From: Syntrophorhabdaceae bacterium
GTDB lineage: Bacteria; Desulfobacterota; Syntrophorhabdia; Syntrophorhabdales; Syntrophorhabdaceae
Assembly (NCBI GenBank): GCA_035541755.1
Contig: DATKMQ010000103.1
Location: 1 to 64,000 of the forward strand
Direction: 5' to 3'
DNA length: 64,000 bases
Below, in pieces: positions 34,927-44,867 of this stretch. The notes beneath the pieces are model-generated. The model was not told the DNA's origin, made no database searches, and was given only the letters and a program-made list of their open reading frames with translations. The first letter of the stretch is position 1. Each line of letters opens with the position of its first letter. Position numbers and translations under genes: made by a program.

Positions 34927-35904
34927 ATGACAAAACATGAATCTTTTTTGTTGAAACCCGGTAGTTCGAAGGGCAAAGGACCCTCCAATGCCATCCTGAC
35001 CGGTTTAGCTGTTTTCATCCTCGTTCTCGTGAGTTCCACTGGCCTTTCCGCTCAGACGGCGACCGACCTCGACGCCTCGGGCAATCTCAGGCTTTCTATC
35101 TCCGGATCGACGTTCTATCAACCCAAAACCCACGTCAGCGGGGGCGGCGACATCACTGTAGGCAGCTATCGCATCTCGGCAAACGGGTTAATCCCTATCA
35201 ATGACAGGTTTAGCTTCGGATTGGGGCTGGCGTACGAGTTCGACGATTACAACTTTTCCGGACTCACCGGTTTTGCCGTCCCGGATCCATGGAACAAGAT
35301 ACAGAGAGTGGGTTTATCGCCGCGGCTCGTTTACAAGCTCCAACAAGACTGGAATCTATCTTTCAGCCCCATCGTGCAGTACGCCGGGGAGCAAGGCGCC
35401 GCCTTCGACAAATCCCTGGTGTACGGTGGAGCGATGAGTGCAATGCATAGAGTGAACCGTAACCTTTTTGTCGGCCTGGGTGCGGGTGTGTTCTACCGAT
35501 TGGGGGAGACACGGCTGTTCCCTTCACTCATGGTTTCCTGGAGGATAACTGATCAACTTCGTTTTGGAAACTCAAACAGGTTGGGGCCATCCGGGCCTGC
35601 AGGTCTTGAGTTGGCCTACACGCTCGACAAGAACTGGGAAGTGTCGGTAGGTGGGGGATACCGGTCGAATCGCTTCCGCCTCGATCACAACGGTACGACA
35701 CCTGACGGCATCGGTCAGAACGCTACCGTGCCTGTCTGTGCCCGCATTGGACGAAAACTCGGTCAGGATTTTCACCTTGATCTTTATGGCGGCGCGGCCC
35801 TCGGTGGAAGTCTCCGGCTTGAGGACAAAAACGGCAACGGAATAGATAGTGTCCATTATAACACTGCGCCCATAATGGGGCTAACGCTTTCGTCGTTTTT
35901 TTAA
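34927..35904 (+). CDS. Predicted outer-membrane beta-barrel protein
   Basis: 325 residues from the ATG (a GTG 15 nt upstream is possible). The N-terminal hydrophobic segment ILTGLAVFILVLVSSTGLSA looks like a signal peptide. The mature part is amphipathic strand repeats (NDRFSFGLGLAYEF, WEVSVGGGYRSNRF, DFHLDLYGGAALGG) and ends in a C-terminal aromatic FF, typical of BamA-inserted barrels. It resembles DUF6268-type outer-membrane proteins. The following sequence is a T7/A8 run and then the repeat array at 35930. Confidence 0.7.
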   Translation: MTKHESFLLKPGSSKGKGPSNAILTGLAVFILVLVSSTGLSAQTATDLDASGNLRLSISGSTFYQPKTHVSGGGDITVGSYRISANGLIPINDRFSFGLGLAYEFDDYNFSGLTGFAVPDPWNKIQRVGLSPRLVYKLQQDWNLSFSPIVQYAGEQGAAFDKSLVYGGAMSAMHRVNRNLFVGLGAGVFYRLGETRLFPSLMVSWRITDQLRFGNSNRLGPSGPAGLELAYTLDKNWEVSVGGGYRSNRFRLDHNGTTPDGIGQNATVPVCARIGRKLGQDFHLDLYGGAALGGSLRLEDKNGNGIDSVHYNTAPIMGLTLSSFF

Positions 35905-35929
35905 AAAAAAGACGCAGATAATCATTGTT

Positions 35930-36136
35930 CTGGTTGATCTGGTTTCTCTGGTCTTTTTGGTTTGTTTGGTTGGAACCACATAAACCGGACAAACAAGACA
36001 AACCCGACAAACCATTTTTGTTCATCTGGTTGATCTGGTTTATTTGGTTCATTTGGTTGAAACCCGATAAACCATACAAACCCGACAAACCAGACAAACA
36101 TTACAAACCGTACAAACTTTCTTTGGTTCATTTGTT
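35930..36136. repeat. 9-bp repeat hairpin array, locus 3
   Basis: Two long hairpins made of GGTTTGTTT/GGTTGATCT units and their complements, centred on GGTTGGAACC (about 35968) and GGTTGAAACC (about 36054), plus a partial third (GTTTGAAAC near 36132). Same family as 3545-3620 and 14229-14590. It lies between the barrel gene and the QueG-like gene. Confidence 0.92.
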
Positions 36137-36218
36137 TGAAACCGTCGTTTGCTTTTGACGGCAAAATGTTTTTTAATGGTGTGGTTATGAACAGCTTGTA
36201 TTAAGGGAGGTAGATGAG

Positions 36219-37130
36219 TTGGACGACAAAGACAGATCGGGCAATCTTGCGGAATGGATTACCGACGTAGTCACTACATTTACCGTCAGTCCCGAGAATA
36301 CGCTTAAAAACACCGGAAATGAGCCTGCCTGGGCAAAGCCACTTATCGGTTTCGCCCGCGGCGATGAGTCGCTCTGGGATGAGTTCAAAAGAGACATCGG
36401 CGAGTTCTATCACACGCCCATCGAATTTTTCACCCAGGCTTTTCCTCGCAGAACCGTGACACCTCAGGAACTCGCGGTCATCGTCTGGATACTTCCCCAG
36501 ACCGAACAAACGAAATCCGACCACCGGAAGGAGACGGCTTTCCCATCCGAGCGATGGTCCAGGTCACGCAAATACGGCGAAGAGTTTAACGTGAAGCTCC
36601 GCGTCCATCTCGTCGAGAAACTGAAGGAGGCGGGCTACGAAGCCCTGGCTCCGCAGCTTTCGCCCCTCTGGAAGATGGCAAAATCAGAAAAATATGGCCT
36701 TTGTTCTGCATGGTCCGAACGGCACGCCGCCTACGTCGCGGGGCTCGGCACGTTCGGTTTATGCGACGGACTCATTACCGCTGTCGGAAAGGCCATGCGG
36801 TGTGGCTCCGTGATCGCGCGACTTTCCGTTCCCCCCACGCCGAGACCATATGAGTCCCGCCATGCCTACTGTCTGTTCTATGAGAAAGGCATCTGCGGAA
36901 AATGCGCGGACCGCTGCCCTGCCCAGGCGATAAGCAGGGAAGCCGGACATGATAAACTGCGATGCCAGGAATACATAGATACAAAAACGCCGCAGTATAT
37001 CAAAGAACATTACGGGCTTGATATTTACGGCTGCGGTCTGTGCCAGGTTGCCGTACCCTGTGAATCGAAGATACCGGTAAAAACCCGACCCAAGCCTTAT
37101 CTGTCCTCACGCCTGCCAATCGGGCCGTAA
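36219..37130 (+). CDS. QueG-like (epoxyqueuosine reductase-related) 4Fe-4S protein
   Basis: 303 residues, probably from TTG at 36219 with AGGGAGG 8 nt upstream; the ATG at 36214 is out of frame. Features shared with the QueG family are WSERHAAYVAGLGTFGLCDG (about 165-184), CGKCADRCPAQAI (about 226-238) and YGCGLCQVAVPCESKIP near the C-terminus, giving the Cys ligands of two clusters. True QueG has a cobalamin-binding domain and reduces epoxyqueuosine in tRNA. This protein belongs to the broader group, whose substrates are mostly unknown. Confidence 0.75.
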   Translation: MDDKDRSGNLAEWITDVVTTFTVSPENTLKNTGNEPAWAKPLIGFARGDESLWDEFKRDIGEFYHTPIEFFTQAFPRRTVTPQELAVIVWILPQTEQTKSDHRKETAFPSERWSRSRKYGEEFNVKLRVHLVEKLKEAGYEALAPQLSPLWKMAKSEKYGLCSAWSERHAAYVAGLGTFGLCDGLITAVGKAMRCGSVIARLSVPPTPRPYESRHAYCLFYEKGICGKCADRCPAQAISREAGHDKLRCQEYIDTKTPQYIKEHYGLDIYGCGLCQVAVPCESKIPVKTRPKPYLSSRLPIGP

Positions 37131-37240
37131 ATGAGACCGATGAGCCTTGTTTGCACGATCATGCTTGATTTTTGCCCTGTTTTCGGGTATATTATCAACT
37201 CGTAACCGTACATCGCTTCATCAATCGTTCAAGAGGGGAC

Positions 37241-39052
37241 ATGGAGCCGGAAAACATACGTAATATTGCGATCATAGCCCACGTCGATCATGGGAAGACG
37301 ACTCTCGTGGATCAGCTCTTTGCACAGAGCGGCATGTTCCGCGACAATCAGGTCGTGGAAGAGAGACTCATGGATTCCATGGACCTCGAACGGGAGCGAG
37401 GTATCACTATTGCGTCGAAAAACGGATCTTTCCGGTACAAAGACCATCTCATCAACATTATCGACACACCGGGACACGCGGATTTCGGTGGCCAGGTGGA
37501 ACGGGTGCTCAAGATGGCCGACGGTGTGCTACTCCTTGTGGATGCCGCCGAAGGGCCCATGCCCCAGACCTATTTTGTTTTGAAAAAGGCGCTGGCGCTC
37601 AACTTGCCGGTTATCGTAGTCATAAACAAGATAGATAAGCCGGCTGCCCGGTGCGACTGGGTGGTAAACGAGGTTTTCGATCTTTTTGTGAAGCTTGAAG
37701 CGCCTGATCACATACTCGATTTCCCCATTATTTACAGCTCGGCCAAAGAGGGTTTTGCGACCCTCGATCCTCAAGTCCGCGAGGGCACCATGGAGCCGCT
37801 CTTTGAAATGATCACAGAAGCAGTGCCCGCGCCCTCGGGCGACCCTCAGGGCCCGCTCCAGATGCTCGTGAGCTCGCTTGACTATTCGCCTTTCCTTGGC
37901 AGGCTTGCCATCGGAAAGATTACCTCCGGTGAGTTGAGGCTCGACCGCGACGTGTCGGCGGCGAGCGCGGACAAGGAACCGTCACCCGCGCGTATCACCA
38001 AGATTTATCGCTTCAAAGGCACCGAAAAGGTGGAGACGGAAAGGGCCGGAATCGGAGAAATCGTGGCAGTTGCCGGTATGGAATCCGTTACTATAGGGGA
38101 AACACTCACAGACCCCTTAAACCCCATCCCGCTGCCCGGTATCCATGTGGACCCCCCAACCGTTGCCATGAATTTTGTTCCCAACGATTCTCCGTTCTAT
38201 GGAAGGGAAGGACGGTTTGTCACCTCACGGCATCTGCGCGACAGGCTTTTCAGAGAGACGCTATCGGACGTGGCCCTGGTTGTCGAGGAAGTGGAAGAGT
38301 CACCCGGATTCAGGGTATCAGGAAGAGGAGAACTTCATCTCTCGATCCTCATCGAAAAGATGCGCCGGGAAGGATACGAATTTCAGGTCACCCGGCCGCA
38401 GGTCCTCTTCAGAGAAAAGGGTGGTGTGAAGCTCGAACCGTACGAAGAGTTGACCATCGATGTGGACGAGAACTACGTGGGCAAGGTTATAGAGAATTTG
38501 GGCGCGAGAAGGGGACTGCTTATCGATATGAGACAGGAGAACGGCATGGCCCGCCTCAAATACAAGATTCCCACCAGAGGGCTGCTCGGCTTTCGCTCGG
38601 AATTTCTCACAGAGACGAGAGGCATGGGGGTCATGAATTATGTCTTTCTCGAATTCGACGCCTACGCGGGTGAAATCAAGAACAGGACCAAGGGCGTTAT
38701 GATCGCCATGGAGGAATGCACGACGGTTGCCTACGCGCTTTTTAATCTCCAGGAGCGCGGGAGGCTCTTCCTTGGCCCCGCTGAAAGGGTCTATGAAGGT
38801 CAGATCATCGGGGAACACTCGCGGGAGACAGATCTCGTGGTCAATCCGGCAAAGGGCAAGAAGCTCACCAACATGCGAGCGGCCGGCTCCGACGATGCGG
38901 TAATTCTAACCCCCCACGTGAAGATGAGTCTCGAAGAGTGTATCTCCTATATCAACGATGACGAGCTCGTGGAAATCACCCCTCAATCGATCCGGTTGCG
39001 TAAGCAGATCCTTGCCGATCTCGAGCGGCGCCGATCCCGTTCCGCAGCCTGA
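37241..39052 (+). CDS. typA: Ribosome-associated GTPase TypA/BipA
   Basis: 603 residues. G motifs: G1 AHVDHGKTT, G2 RGITI, G3 DTPGHADF, G4 NKID. Then the TypA-specific C-terminal part with LGFRSEFLTETRGMGVMNYVF and TNMRAAGSDDAVILTP. It binds ribosomes like EF-G and is needed for 50S assembly and stress growth. The ATG at 37241 has GAGGGG 5 nt upstream and gives the usual N-terminus MEPENIRNIAIIAH. Confidence 0.96.
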   Translation: MEPENIRNIAIIAHVDHGKTTLVDQLFAQSGMFRDNQVVEERLMDSMDLERERGITIASKNGSFRYKDHLINIIDTPGHADFGGQVERVLKMADGVLLLVDAAEGPMPQTYFVLKKALALNLPVIVVINKIDKPAARCDWVVNEVFDLFVKLEAPDHILDFPIIYSSAKEGFATLDPQVREGTMEPLFEMITEAVPAPSGDPQGPLQMLVSSLDYSPFLGRLAIGKITSGELRLDRDVSAASADKEPSPARITKIYRFKGTEKVETERAGIGEIVAVAGMESVTIGETLTDPLNPIPLPGIHVDPPTVAMNFVPNDSPFYGREGRFVTSRHLRDRLFRETLSDVALVVEEVEESPGFRVSGRGELHLSILIEKMRREGYEFQVTRPQVLFREKGGVKLEPYEELTIDVDENYVGKVIENLGARRGLLIDMRQENGMARLKYKIPTRGLLGFRSEFLTETRGMGVMNYVFLEFDAYAGEIKNRTKGVMIAMEECTTVAYALFNLQERGRLFLGPAERVYEGQIIGEHSRETDLVVNPAKGKKLTNMRAAGSDDAVILTPHVKMSLEECISYINDDELVEITPQSIRLRKQILADLERRRSRSAA

Positions 39053-39330
39053 AACGGGCATTGTTTCCCTTTTTTGAAATCCGTCTTCGCTCCCGGGAAG
39101 CCAAAAGTATCCCCTTGAATTTCCCTGCTCGCTCATGATAATCTACGCCGTCCGTCCGAAGAGATTCCGTCAAGCGCAGAAGTATCGTCAGCCTCGCAGA
39201 GCGAGTGCGGGCGATCCCATGTGAGCCGTTGAGAATTAGGCACTAAGAAGGGCGAGCAGACACGGTTCGAACCGGTCGATAGTTATTTAAGTTGATTTTC
39301 ATCATCTTGCATGCATGAGGAGGCTTTTAC

Positions 39331-39834
39331 ATGGGATTACGGTATGAAGAGGTCACGTCGACAGCGCTCAACTTGCTTAAGACAGTGAGGGCAAAGGACT
39401 TCCCCGAACTGAAGAATGCCAAGATCAAGGTGCTCTTTGACCTGAAAAAGAGGAAGTCGGGGGGAAGGATCGTTCTTGGCAGGATCATGAAGACAAACGA
39501 CCTTATACGCCACCTCACAAAGGACGAAGTGGAAGTAATTGAGGGGTTCGACTACATCATCACCCTGGACAAAAAATGCTGGGACAATACTACCGACGAA
39601 GACAGGACGAGGATCCTGCGCCATGAGCTAAGGCACACCTTCTTCGACATTGAAGCTGAAAAGGACCCTTACAAGCTCATGACTCATAGCATATCGGACT
39701 TCTACGAGGAAGTAGAACTCAACCAGAAGGACCCGCGCTGGCGCGAACGGGTAGCGATTTTAACCGAAGACATCTACGAACAGGAGAAAGAAGCACAGGC
39801 GGAGAAACGAAGAAAGAAAAAGGACCGCGAATAA
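39331..39834 (+). CDS. Putative phage-type metallopeptidase domain protein
   Basis: 167 residues. The core RILRHELRHTFFDIE (about 93-107) carries HExxH with an extra Arg/His, and the preceding YIITLDKKCWDNTTDEDR segment matches the putative phage metallopeptidase family. The C-terminal tail is a highly charged helix (EQEKEAQAEKRRKKKDRE). The 278-base gap before it (39053-39330) holds no recognisable feature. No phage genes are adjacent. Confidence 0.7.
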   Translation: MGLRYEEVTSTALNLLKTVRAKDFPELKNAKIKVLFDLKKRKSGGRIVLGRIMKTNDLIRHLTKDEVEVIEGFDYIITLDKKCWDNTTDEDRTRILRHELRHTFFDIEAEKDPYKLMTHSISDFYEEVELNQKDPRWRERVAILTEDIYEQEKEAQAEKRRKKKDRE

Positions 39835-40032
39835 CACGGCTTTGTTCTCCCCGGCACGTCTTTTCGTTATAGGCCTACTTGACGCCCACCATTTCGGGGC
39901 CCAATATGGCGTCTACCGCTCTATCCTGCAATAATCTCACAATCTGCACCTTTTTCCTTAATCAAAATGAAGCTTACGCGATAAAAAGGGTACAATGTTG
40001 CGTATGGGCGTAAGGAGAATTATATTAGTATT

Positions 40033-40275
40033 ATGACAACAGCTGAAAAACAAAAGATTACGATCTGTGCGGACCAGGTATTTCACGGAGGAACCATACG
40101 GCAGGAGTATCCAGTCTGTGAATGCGGTAAGATTTATACCGAAAAAGAGCTTTACAATGCTCCGGGGGTATTCTTTAGAAAGATAGATATCTTCGGTAAG
40201 ACTTATACGCTGATAGAACCCGTCTGTCCGATATGTAAACAGAGGATCCCCGCAAGCTTTAACGTACTCAACTAA
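40033..40275 (+). CDS. Small zinc-ribbon-like hypothetical protein
   Basis: 80 residues with two cysteine pairs: CECG near residue 29 and CPICKQR near residue 67, enough for one zinc ribbon. The best Shine-Dalgarno (GGAG, about 40013) is ~16 nt before the ATG, an unusually wide gap, so the real start may differ. Family not recognised. Confidence 0.55.
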   Translation: MTTAEKQKITICADQVFHGGTIRQEYPVCECGKIYTEKELYNAPGVFFRKIDIFGKTYTLIEPVCPICKQRIPASFNVLN

Positions 40276-40448
40276 GATTCCTCCGGGAAAGAGGTTACTG
40301 AATACGCCTCGTTCGGCCTTTGCCTGTCTGTGGGTGACCGACGGCGGCCGTGCCGTAAAGAGCTTTACACTTCACGCACAAGAGGATTACCGGATCATCC
40401 CCGACGAAAACTTTAGAAACCCAATCATTGCCGCAGGGTGAGCGGGAT

Positions 40449-41834
40449 TTACGCCTCTTCTCTTCGAATTTTGCCCCGCACAAGCGACGCGAACATGCCC
40501 AGAAGACAGAGCGCGGCGAAGATCAGGAACGATATCTTCATGCTCTGAAGAAACTGTGGATGGTTCTCCTCGGTGATCATGCTTTTGCCCATGTGAAGCA
40601 TGAACGTAAACATGACAACCCCCATGCTCAGGCTCTGCCCCACGAGCCGCATGGTCGCCATAATACCGGAGGCGAGCCCGTAGGATTTCCTTTCTACTGA
40701 ACTCATGATCGCATTGGTGTTCGGCGCTATGAAGAGGGCGAAGCCGAAGCCGAGCAGCGCCAGGTCAAGAACCACATACGTCAAAGTCGACGTGCTGTGC
40801 AGGAAAGCAAAAAATAGAAGCCCCACAAACAGGGATGCCATGCCGGCAGACGCGAGGACCCGCGGCTCTACCCTGTCGGAGATCTTTCCCGCCATGGTAG
40901 ACAGGGCCGCCTGCACAAACGGCTGGACCACGAGGATGAGCCCGGCATGTTCCGGGCTGAACTTCATAATGTACTGCAGATAGAGGCTCAAGAGAAAGCT
41001 CACGGCAAAAGTCGCGCTGTAGTTAATGAGCGCGGCAAGGTTAGAAAAAAGAAATGGCCGGTTGTGTCGGAACAGGTGTAAATCAAGCACAGGATAGCGT
41101 GCCTTCGATACCCAGAACACGAATAAGACAAAGCCTGCGACGCCGGGCACAACGAGTATGAGGCCGATCAATCGGGGTAAGAGAGAAAGTCCGTACATGC
41201 TGAGCACCAGGGAAAATACGTAGAGCACGGACCCCGTCAGATCGAGCGACTCGCCACGGGCCTCAGCCCACTCCTGTTTGATTTTCCAGAGGGTCGTAGT
41301 CAGGATGACAGCTCCGATCACGACATTGGAGAGAAAGATACTCCGCCAGCCAAGATGGGTCGTAAGAAATCCTCCGATAAAAGGACCCGCCGCAAGCCCT
41401 ATGTAGGTAGTGGTCAGTACGATGCCCAGGGCCTTGCCACGCTCTTGAAGAGGATACACCGCTGTGACCATGGAGATGCCTGTGCCGAAGATCATGGCGC
41501 CGCCCACCCCCTGAAGCACCCGGCAGAATATAAGGATAGAGCCGGACGGGGCAAGGGCCCCGAAGATCGAAGCCGCATTGTCGATAATGATGCCCCAGGT
41601 AAAGATTTTCTTCCTTCCGTATATATCAGATGCCCTGCCGAAGGGCACGAGAAACGCTGCAGCGGAGAGGATATAGGAGGTCGCAACCCAGCTCAACGCA
41701 ATGGCGTCCATTGAGAGATCGCGCCCCATGGTGGGGAGCGACACGTTCACCGAGGAACCCATAAAGGGAGTGAGAAATGAGCTGAGCGAGGCAACAAGAA
41801 GGGCGTTTCTTTTCAGGCTGTCATTGTTTTCCAT
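40449..41834 (-). CDS. DHA2-type MFS drug exporter (EmrB/QacA family)
   Basis: 461 residues with about 14 spans. TM1 region SSFLTPFMGSSVNVSLPTMG, motif A GRASDIYGRKKIF, motif C-like GVGGAMIFGTGISMVTAVYP with AAGPFIGGFLTTHLGWRSIFL: the DHA2 pattern of proton-driven multidrug export. No EmrA adaptor or TetR regulator is adjacent, so the inducer and drug range are unknown. Confidence 0.9.
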   Translation of the reverse strand: MENNDSLKRNALLVASLSSFLTPFMGSSVNVSLPTMGRDLSMDAIALSWVATSYILSAAAFLVPFGRASDIYGRKKIFTWGIIIDNAASIFGALAPSGSILIFCRVLQGVGGAMIFGTGISMVTAVYPLQERGKALGIVLTTTYIGLAAGPFIGGFLTTHLGWRSIFLSNVVIGAVILTTTLWKIKQEWAEARGESLDLTGSVLYVFSLVLSMYGLSLLPRLIGLILVVPGVAGFVLFVFWVSKARYPVLDLHLFRHNRPFLFSNLAALINYSATFAVSFLLSLYLQYIMKFSPEHAGLILVVQPFVQAALSTMAGKISDRVEPRVLASAGMASLFVGLLFFAFLHSTSTLTYVVLDLALLGFGFALFIAPNTNAIMSSVERKSYGLASGIMATMRLVGQSLSMGVVMFTFMLHMGKSMITEENHPQFLQSMKISFLIFAALCLLGMFASLVRGKIRREEA

Positions 41835-42137
41835 GGATACCCGATGTGTTCAGAATATGATCCGTCTACTATATCACACTTTATCCAATCGTTTCATATA
41901 ATTTCACTCATGATAAAATAACACTTGATTCTTGCTATACTTTAGTCATAAAATCGGATATAGTATTATGTGTACTATTTCACAACCGGATTTTCGGTAG
42001 CGTATACGGGATTTCGCGTGATCAGGTTCCCCAGAAATGACAATAAGGTTTAATTCTCCAGGCGTTGAAAGCAAGATTGGATCACGGAGAGTTTTAGCTC
42101 CGAAACCAAATAAATAAAGTCCCAAGGAGAGTAAGTC

Positions 42138-43910
42138 ATGGCAAACGCGGTTGAAAAATGGGTAGAAGCACAGGCAGCCCTGACCAAGCCGGATAAGGTA
42201 TACTGGGTCCAGGGCACAGAAGACGAAATGAGGCGGCTTATCGAAATCGGGATGACCAAGGAAAAGACAGGCCCCCATCAAACCTTTCGGGAATTGAATC
42301 CCCAGGCCTTCGCCAATTCGTATCTCCATCGGAGCCATCCAAACGATGTGGCCCGCACAGAACAGCTCACCTTTGTGTGTACGACGTCAAAAGAAGAAGC
42401 CGGTCCCAACAATAACTGGATGGAACCGAAAGAGGCCAAGACCATGGTCTCAAAACTCTTTGACGGTTGTATGAAAGGTCGCACGCTCTATGTGATCCCT
42501 TACATGATGGGCCATCCTGAATCTCCTTATGCAAAACCCTGTATTCAGATCACAGACTCGATCTACGTAGTCGTGAGCATGTATATCATGACGAGGGCAG
42601 GAAAAAAGATACTCGACAGGATAGGCTCGTCGGATAAGTTTGTGAAAGGCCTTCACTCCATCGGCGAGCTCGATCCCAATAAGCGCTACATCATGCACTT
42701 CCCCCAGGAAGACCTTGTTATGAGCATTGGTTCCGGCTACGGTGGTAATGCGCTCCTCGGCAAGAAATGCTTTTCGTTGAGAATAGCGTCCTACCAGGGC
42801 CGCCAGGAAGGCTGGCTCGCCGAGCACATGATTATTATGGGCGTGGAAGACAAAAAGACCAAGGAAACCATGTATATCCTCGGCGCCTTTCCTTCCGCAT
42901 GCGGCAAGACTAATCTCGCCATGATCGATCCCATTCTCGAAGGTTATAATGTCACCACGTTGGGAGATGATATCTCCTGGATCAATGTGGGTCCGGATGG
43001 CAGGCTCTATGCGATTAACCCGGAAGCCGGGTTCTTCGGCGTGGCGCCTGGAACCGGGGACAAGACAAATCCTCAGATGATAAAGACGCTCAAGGCCGGT
43101 AAATATTACCCCACGCTCTTCACCAACACAGGCCTCGACACGGACACCAATTCCCCCTGGTGGGAAGGATTAACCGACGTGGCCCCCGCCCATCTTCTCG
43201 ACTGGCAGGGTAATCCCTGGGACGCCGCCTCGGGCAAGGTTGTGGCCCATCCCAATTCCCGTTTTACCGTAGCGGCATACAACTGCCCTACCCTTTCAAA
43301 AGAGTTCGATAACCCCAAAGGCGTGCCGATTTCGGCCATCCTCTTCGGAGGAAGGCGCTCCGACACGGTCCCCCTGGTCTGTGAAAGTTTCGACTGGAAC
43401 CATGGAGTTTTTAAAGCGTCGTCCCTGGGCTCCGAGACAACAACTGCTGCAGCCGGCCAGGTAGGTGTGGTGAGGCGTGATCCCATGGCCATGCTTCCTT
43501 TTTGCGGGTACAACATGGCAGATTATTTCCGCCACTGGATGACCGTGGGCAGCAAGCTCACAAATCCTCCGAAGATCTTCTTCGTAAACTGGTTCAAGAA
43601 AAACGCTCAGGGCAAGTTCGTCTGGCCGGGATTCAGGGACAACTTCCGCGTGATTAAATGGATGATGGACAGGGTCAAGGGAACGGTATCGGCGAAAAAG
43701 ACACCCATCGGCTACATGCCGGAGATGGCCGATCTCAACCTGAGCGGCCTCGATATCTCAAAGGAAACTCTCGATATGCTCTTCGAGATAAAAGGCGAGC
43801 ACTGGAAAAAAGAGATCGAAGGGATCGAGACGTTCTACGCCCAGTTTGGCGAGAAAATTCCCAAAGAACTCACCCAGTATCTGGCTGAGCTGAAAAAGAA
43901 CATATCATAA
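42138..43910 (+). CDS. pckG: Phosphoenolpyruvate carboxykinase (GTP)
   Basis: 590 residues, the GTP-dependent class. The kinase loop GAFPSACGKTNLAM lies at about 249-262; the metal segment TLGDDISWI and the active-site loop ending FFGVAPGTGDKTNPQM follow. It interconverts oxaloacetate + GTP and PEP + CO2 + GDP for gluconeogenesis or anaplerosis, alongside the carboxyltransferase at 269-1651. AAGGAG precedes the ATG. The AT-rich 303 bases upstream (41835-42137) probably hold its promoter, but no clear hexamer pair stands out. Confidence 0.96.
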   Translation: MANAVEKWVEAQAALTKPDKVYWVQGTEDEMRRLIEIGMTKEKTGPHQTFRELNPQAFANSYLHRSHPNDVARTEQLTFVCTTSKEEAGPNNNWMEPKEAKTMVSKLFDGCMKGRTLYVIPYMMGHPESPYAKPCIQITDSIYVVVSMYIMTRAGKKILDRIGSSDKFVKGLHSIGELDPNKRYIMHFPQEDLVMSIGSGYGGNALLGKKCFSLRIASYQGRQEGWLAEHMIIMGVEDKKTKETMYILGAFPSACGKTNLAMIDPILEGYNVTTLGDDISWINVGPDGRLYAINPEAGFFGVAPGTGDKTNPQMIKTLKAGKYYPTLFTNTGLDTDTNSPWWEGLTDVAPAHLLDWQGNPWDAASGKVVAHPNSRFTVAAYNCPTLSKEFDNPKGVPISAILFGGRRSDTVPLVCESFDWNHGVFKASSLGSETTTAAAGQVGVVRRDPMAMLPFCGYNMADYFRHWMTVGSKLTNPPKIFFVNWFKKNAQGKFVWPGFRDNFRVIKWMMDRVKGTVSAKKTPIGYMPEMADLNLSGLDISKETLDMLFEIKGEHWKKEIEGIETFYAQFGEKIPKELTQYLAELKKNIS

Positions 43911-43919
43911 CGGGCATAT

Positions 43920-43963
43920 AAACAGGAGGAGGCGCGCCGAAACAAGGCCACCTTCTCCTGTTT
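43920..43963 (+). terminator. Terminator hairpin after pckG
   Basis: AAACAGGAG (43920-43928) pairs with CTCCTGTTT (43955-43963), and the stem continues inward through AGG/CCT. Nine bases separate it from the pckG stop codon. There is a short T-run in the 3' arm only. Confidence 0.65.
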
Positions 43964-44015
43964 CTCAAGAACAATAGTAAGACCGGCCATCATCTCACGA
44001 GGCCAAAAACCCTGC

Positions 44016-44570
44016 CTATTTCAGCTTTTGCACCCACCTCGCCAACGCAGCTAGAAGCTCTTTGATTTTTTCCCGCGTCGCTTCGTCGGCGAGTCTCCCC
44101 TTTTCGTCAAATTTCTTTTCGGCGAAGGGTACCATAATCTCGGGACGGTTCAAAGGAAACGCATTGAGAAAGACCATGGTCTGCCTTAGATGATACTGCG
44201 CCCGGGCCGTGCCAAGCATACCGATTGAGGCACCCATGATGGCCACGGGTTTTCCTTCAAATGGACTTGTACCGTAAGGTCTGGATGCGGCATCGATGGC
44301 ATTTTTCAGAACTCCCGGCACAGAATAGTTGTATTCGGGCGTTACGATGAGCAGTCCATCCGCCGCTTTTACTTTCTCCTTGAACGCCTTTACCGTGGGA
44401 TGAGGATCGTTCTCAAAGTCCTGATTGAAGGGGGGAATGCCCTCAAGGTCGAATGTGTCGAGTTGTAGTTGCTCCGGGACAAGCTCGCTGGCGGCTCTGA
44501 GCAGCATTCTGTTGAATGACCCTTTCCGGAGACTTCCAGCAAAGCCAAGTATTGTGAGTTTATCCGCCAT
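44016..44570 (-). CDS. NAD(P)H-dependent FMN reductase family protein
   Basis: 184 residues, flavodoxin-like. FMN phosphate loop GSLRKGSFNRMLLRAA (about 12-27), PEYNYSVPGVLKNAIDAAS (about 78-96) and SIGMLGTARAQYHLRQ near 115. Members reduce FMN, quinones, chromate or azo dyes with NAD(P)H. GGAGG precedes the ATG. Stands alone. Confidence 0.9.
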   Translation of the reverse strand: MADKLTILGFAGSLRKGSFNRMLLRAASELVPEQLQLDTFDLEGIPPFNQDFENDPHPTVKAFKEKVKAADGLLIVTPEYNYSVPGVLKNAIDAASRPYGTSPFEGKPVAIMGASIGMLGTARAQYHLRQTMVFLNAFPLNRPEIMVPFAEKKFDEKGRLADEATREKIKELLAALARWVQKLK

Positions 44571-44777
44571 TTCATACCTCCGCTTTTATGTCTCAGGCGT
44601 CCCCCAAGGGGACATCCTGGAATGAGAAAACCTTTATGCCGCGTGTAGAAGCATACTAAGACCTCCTCGGGATAATGTCAACGATATCTCTTGCTCGTCA
44701 TGACACAGTTCCTACAGCGCCATGGCCAGGCAATGGTGAGCTTCGTGGTCTTGTTCAATCCCTCCCATGAAAAGAAC

Positions 44778-44806
44778 TTGACTGTCAGACCATTTAGATA
44801 TAATAA
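44778..44806 (+). promoter_or_regulatory. Candidate promoter of the lipoprotein gene
   Basis: TTGACT at 44778-44783 with TAATAA at 44801-44806 (17-nt spacer), or TATAAT at 44799-44804 (15-nt spacer). About 60 nt before the start codon. The remainder of 44571-44867 shows nothing else. Confidence 0.55.
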
Positions 44807-44867
44807 TTTTCAATAATACAATTGACCGTGGGCAGACAAACAAACTGAAACTCGTGAAGGGGGAGTC

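Noticed and set aside
35723-36164. Low-complexity NQ/KP-rich proteins on both strands across the repeats
   Set aside because: They are translations of the 9-bp repeat in all frames, without ribosome-binding sites or non-repeat conserved domains.
40295-40483. 62-residue minus-strand frame with a CxxC pair overlapping the drug exporter end
   Set aside because: Only one clear CxxC and one more Cys, no ribosome-binding site seen, and overlap with the exporter's C-terminus; too weak to list as a gene.
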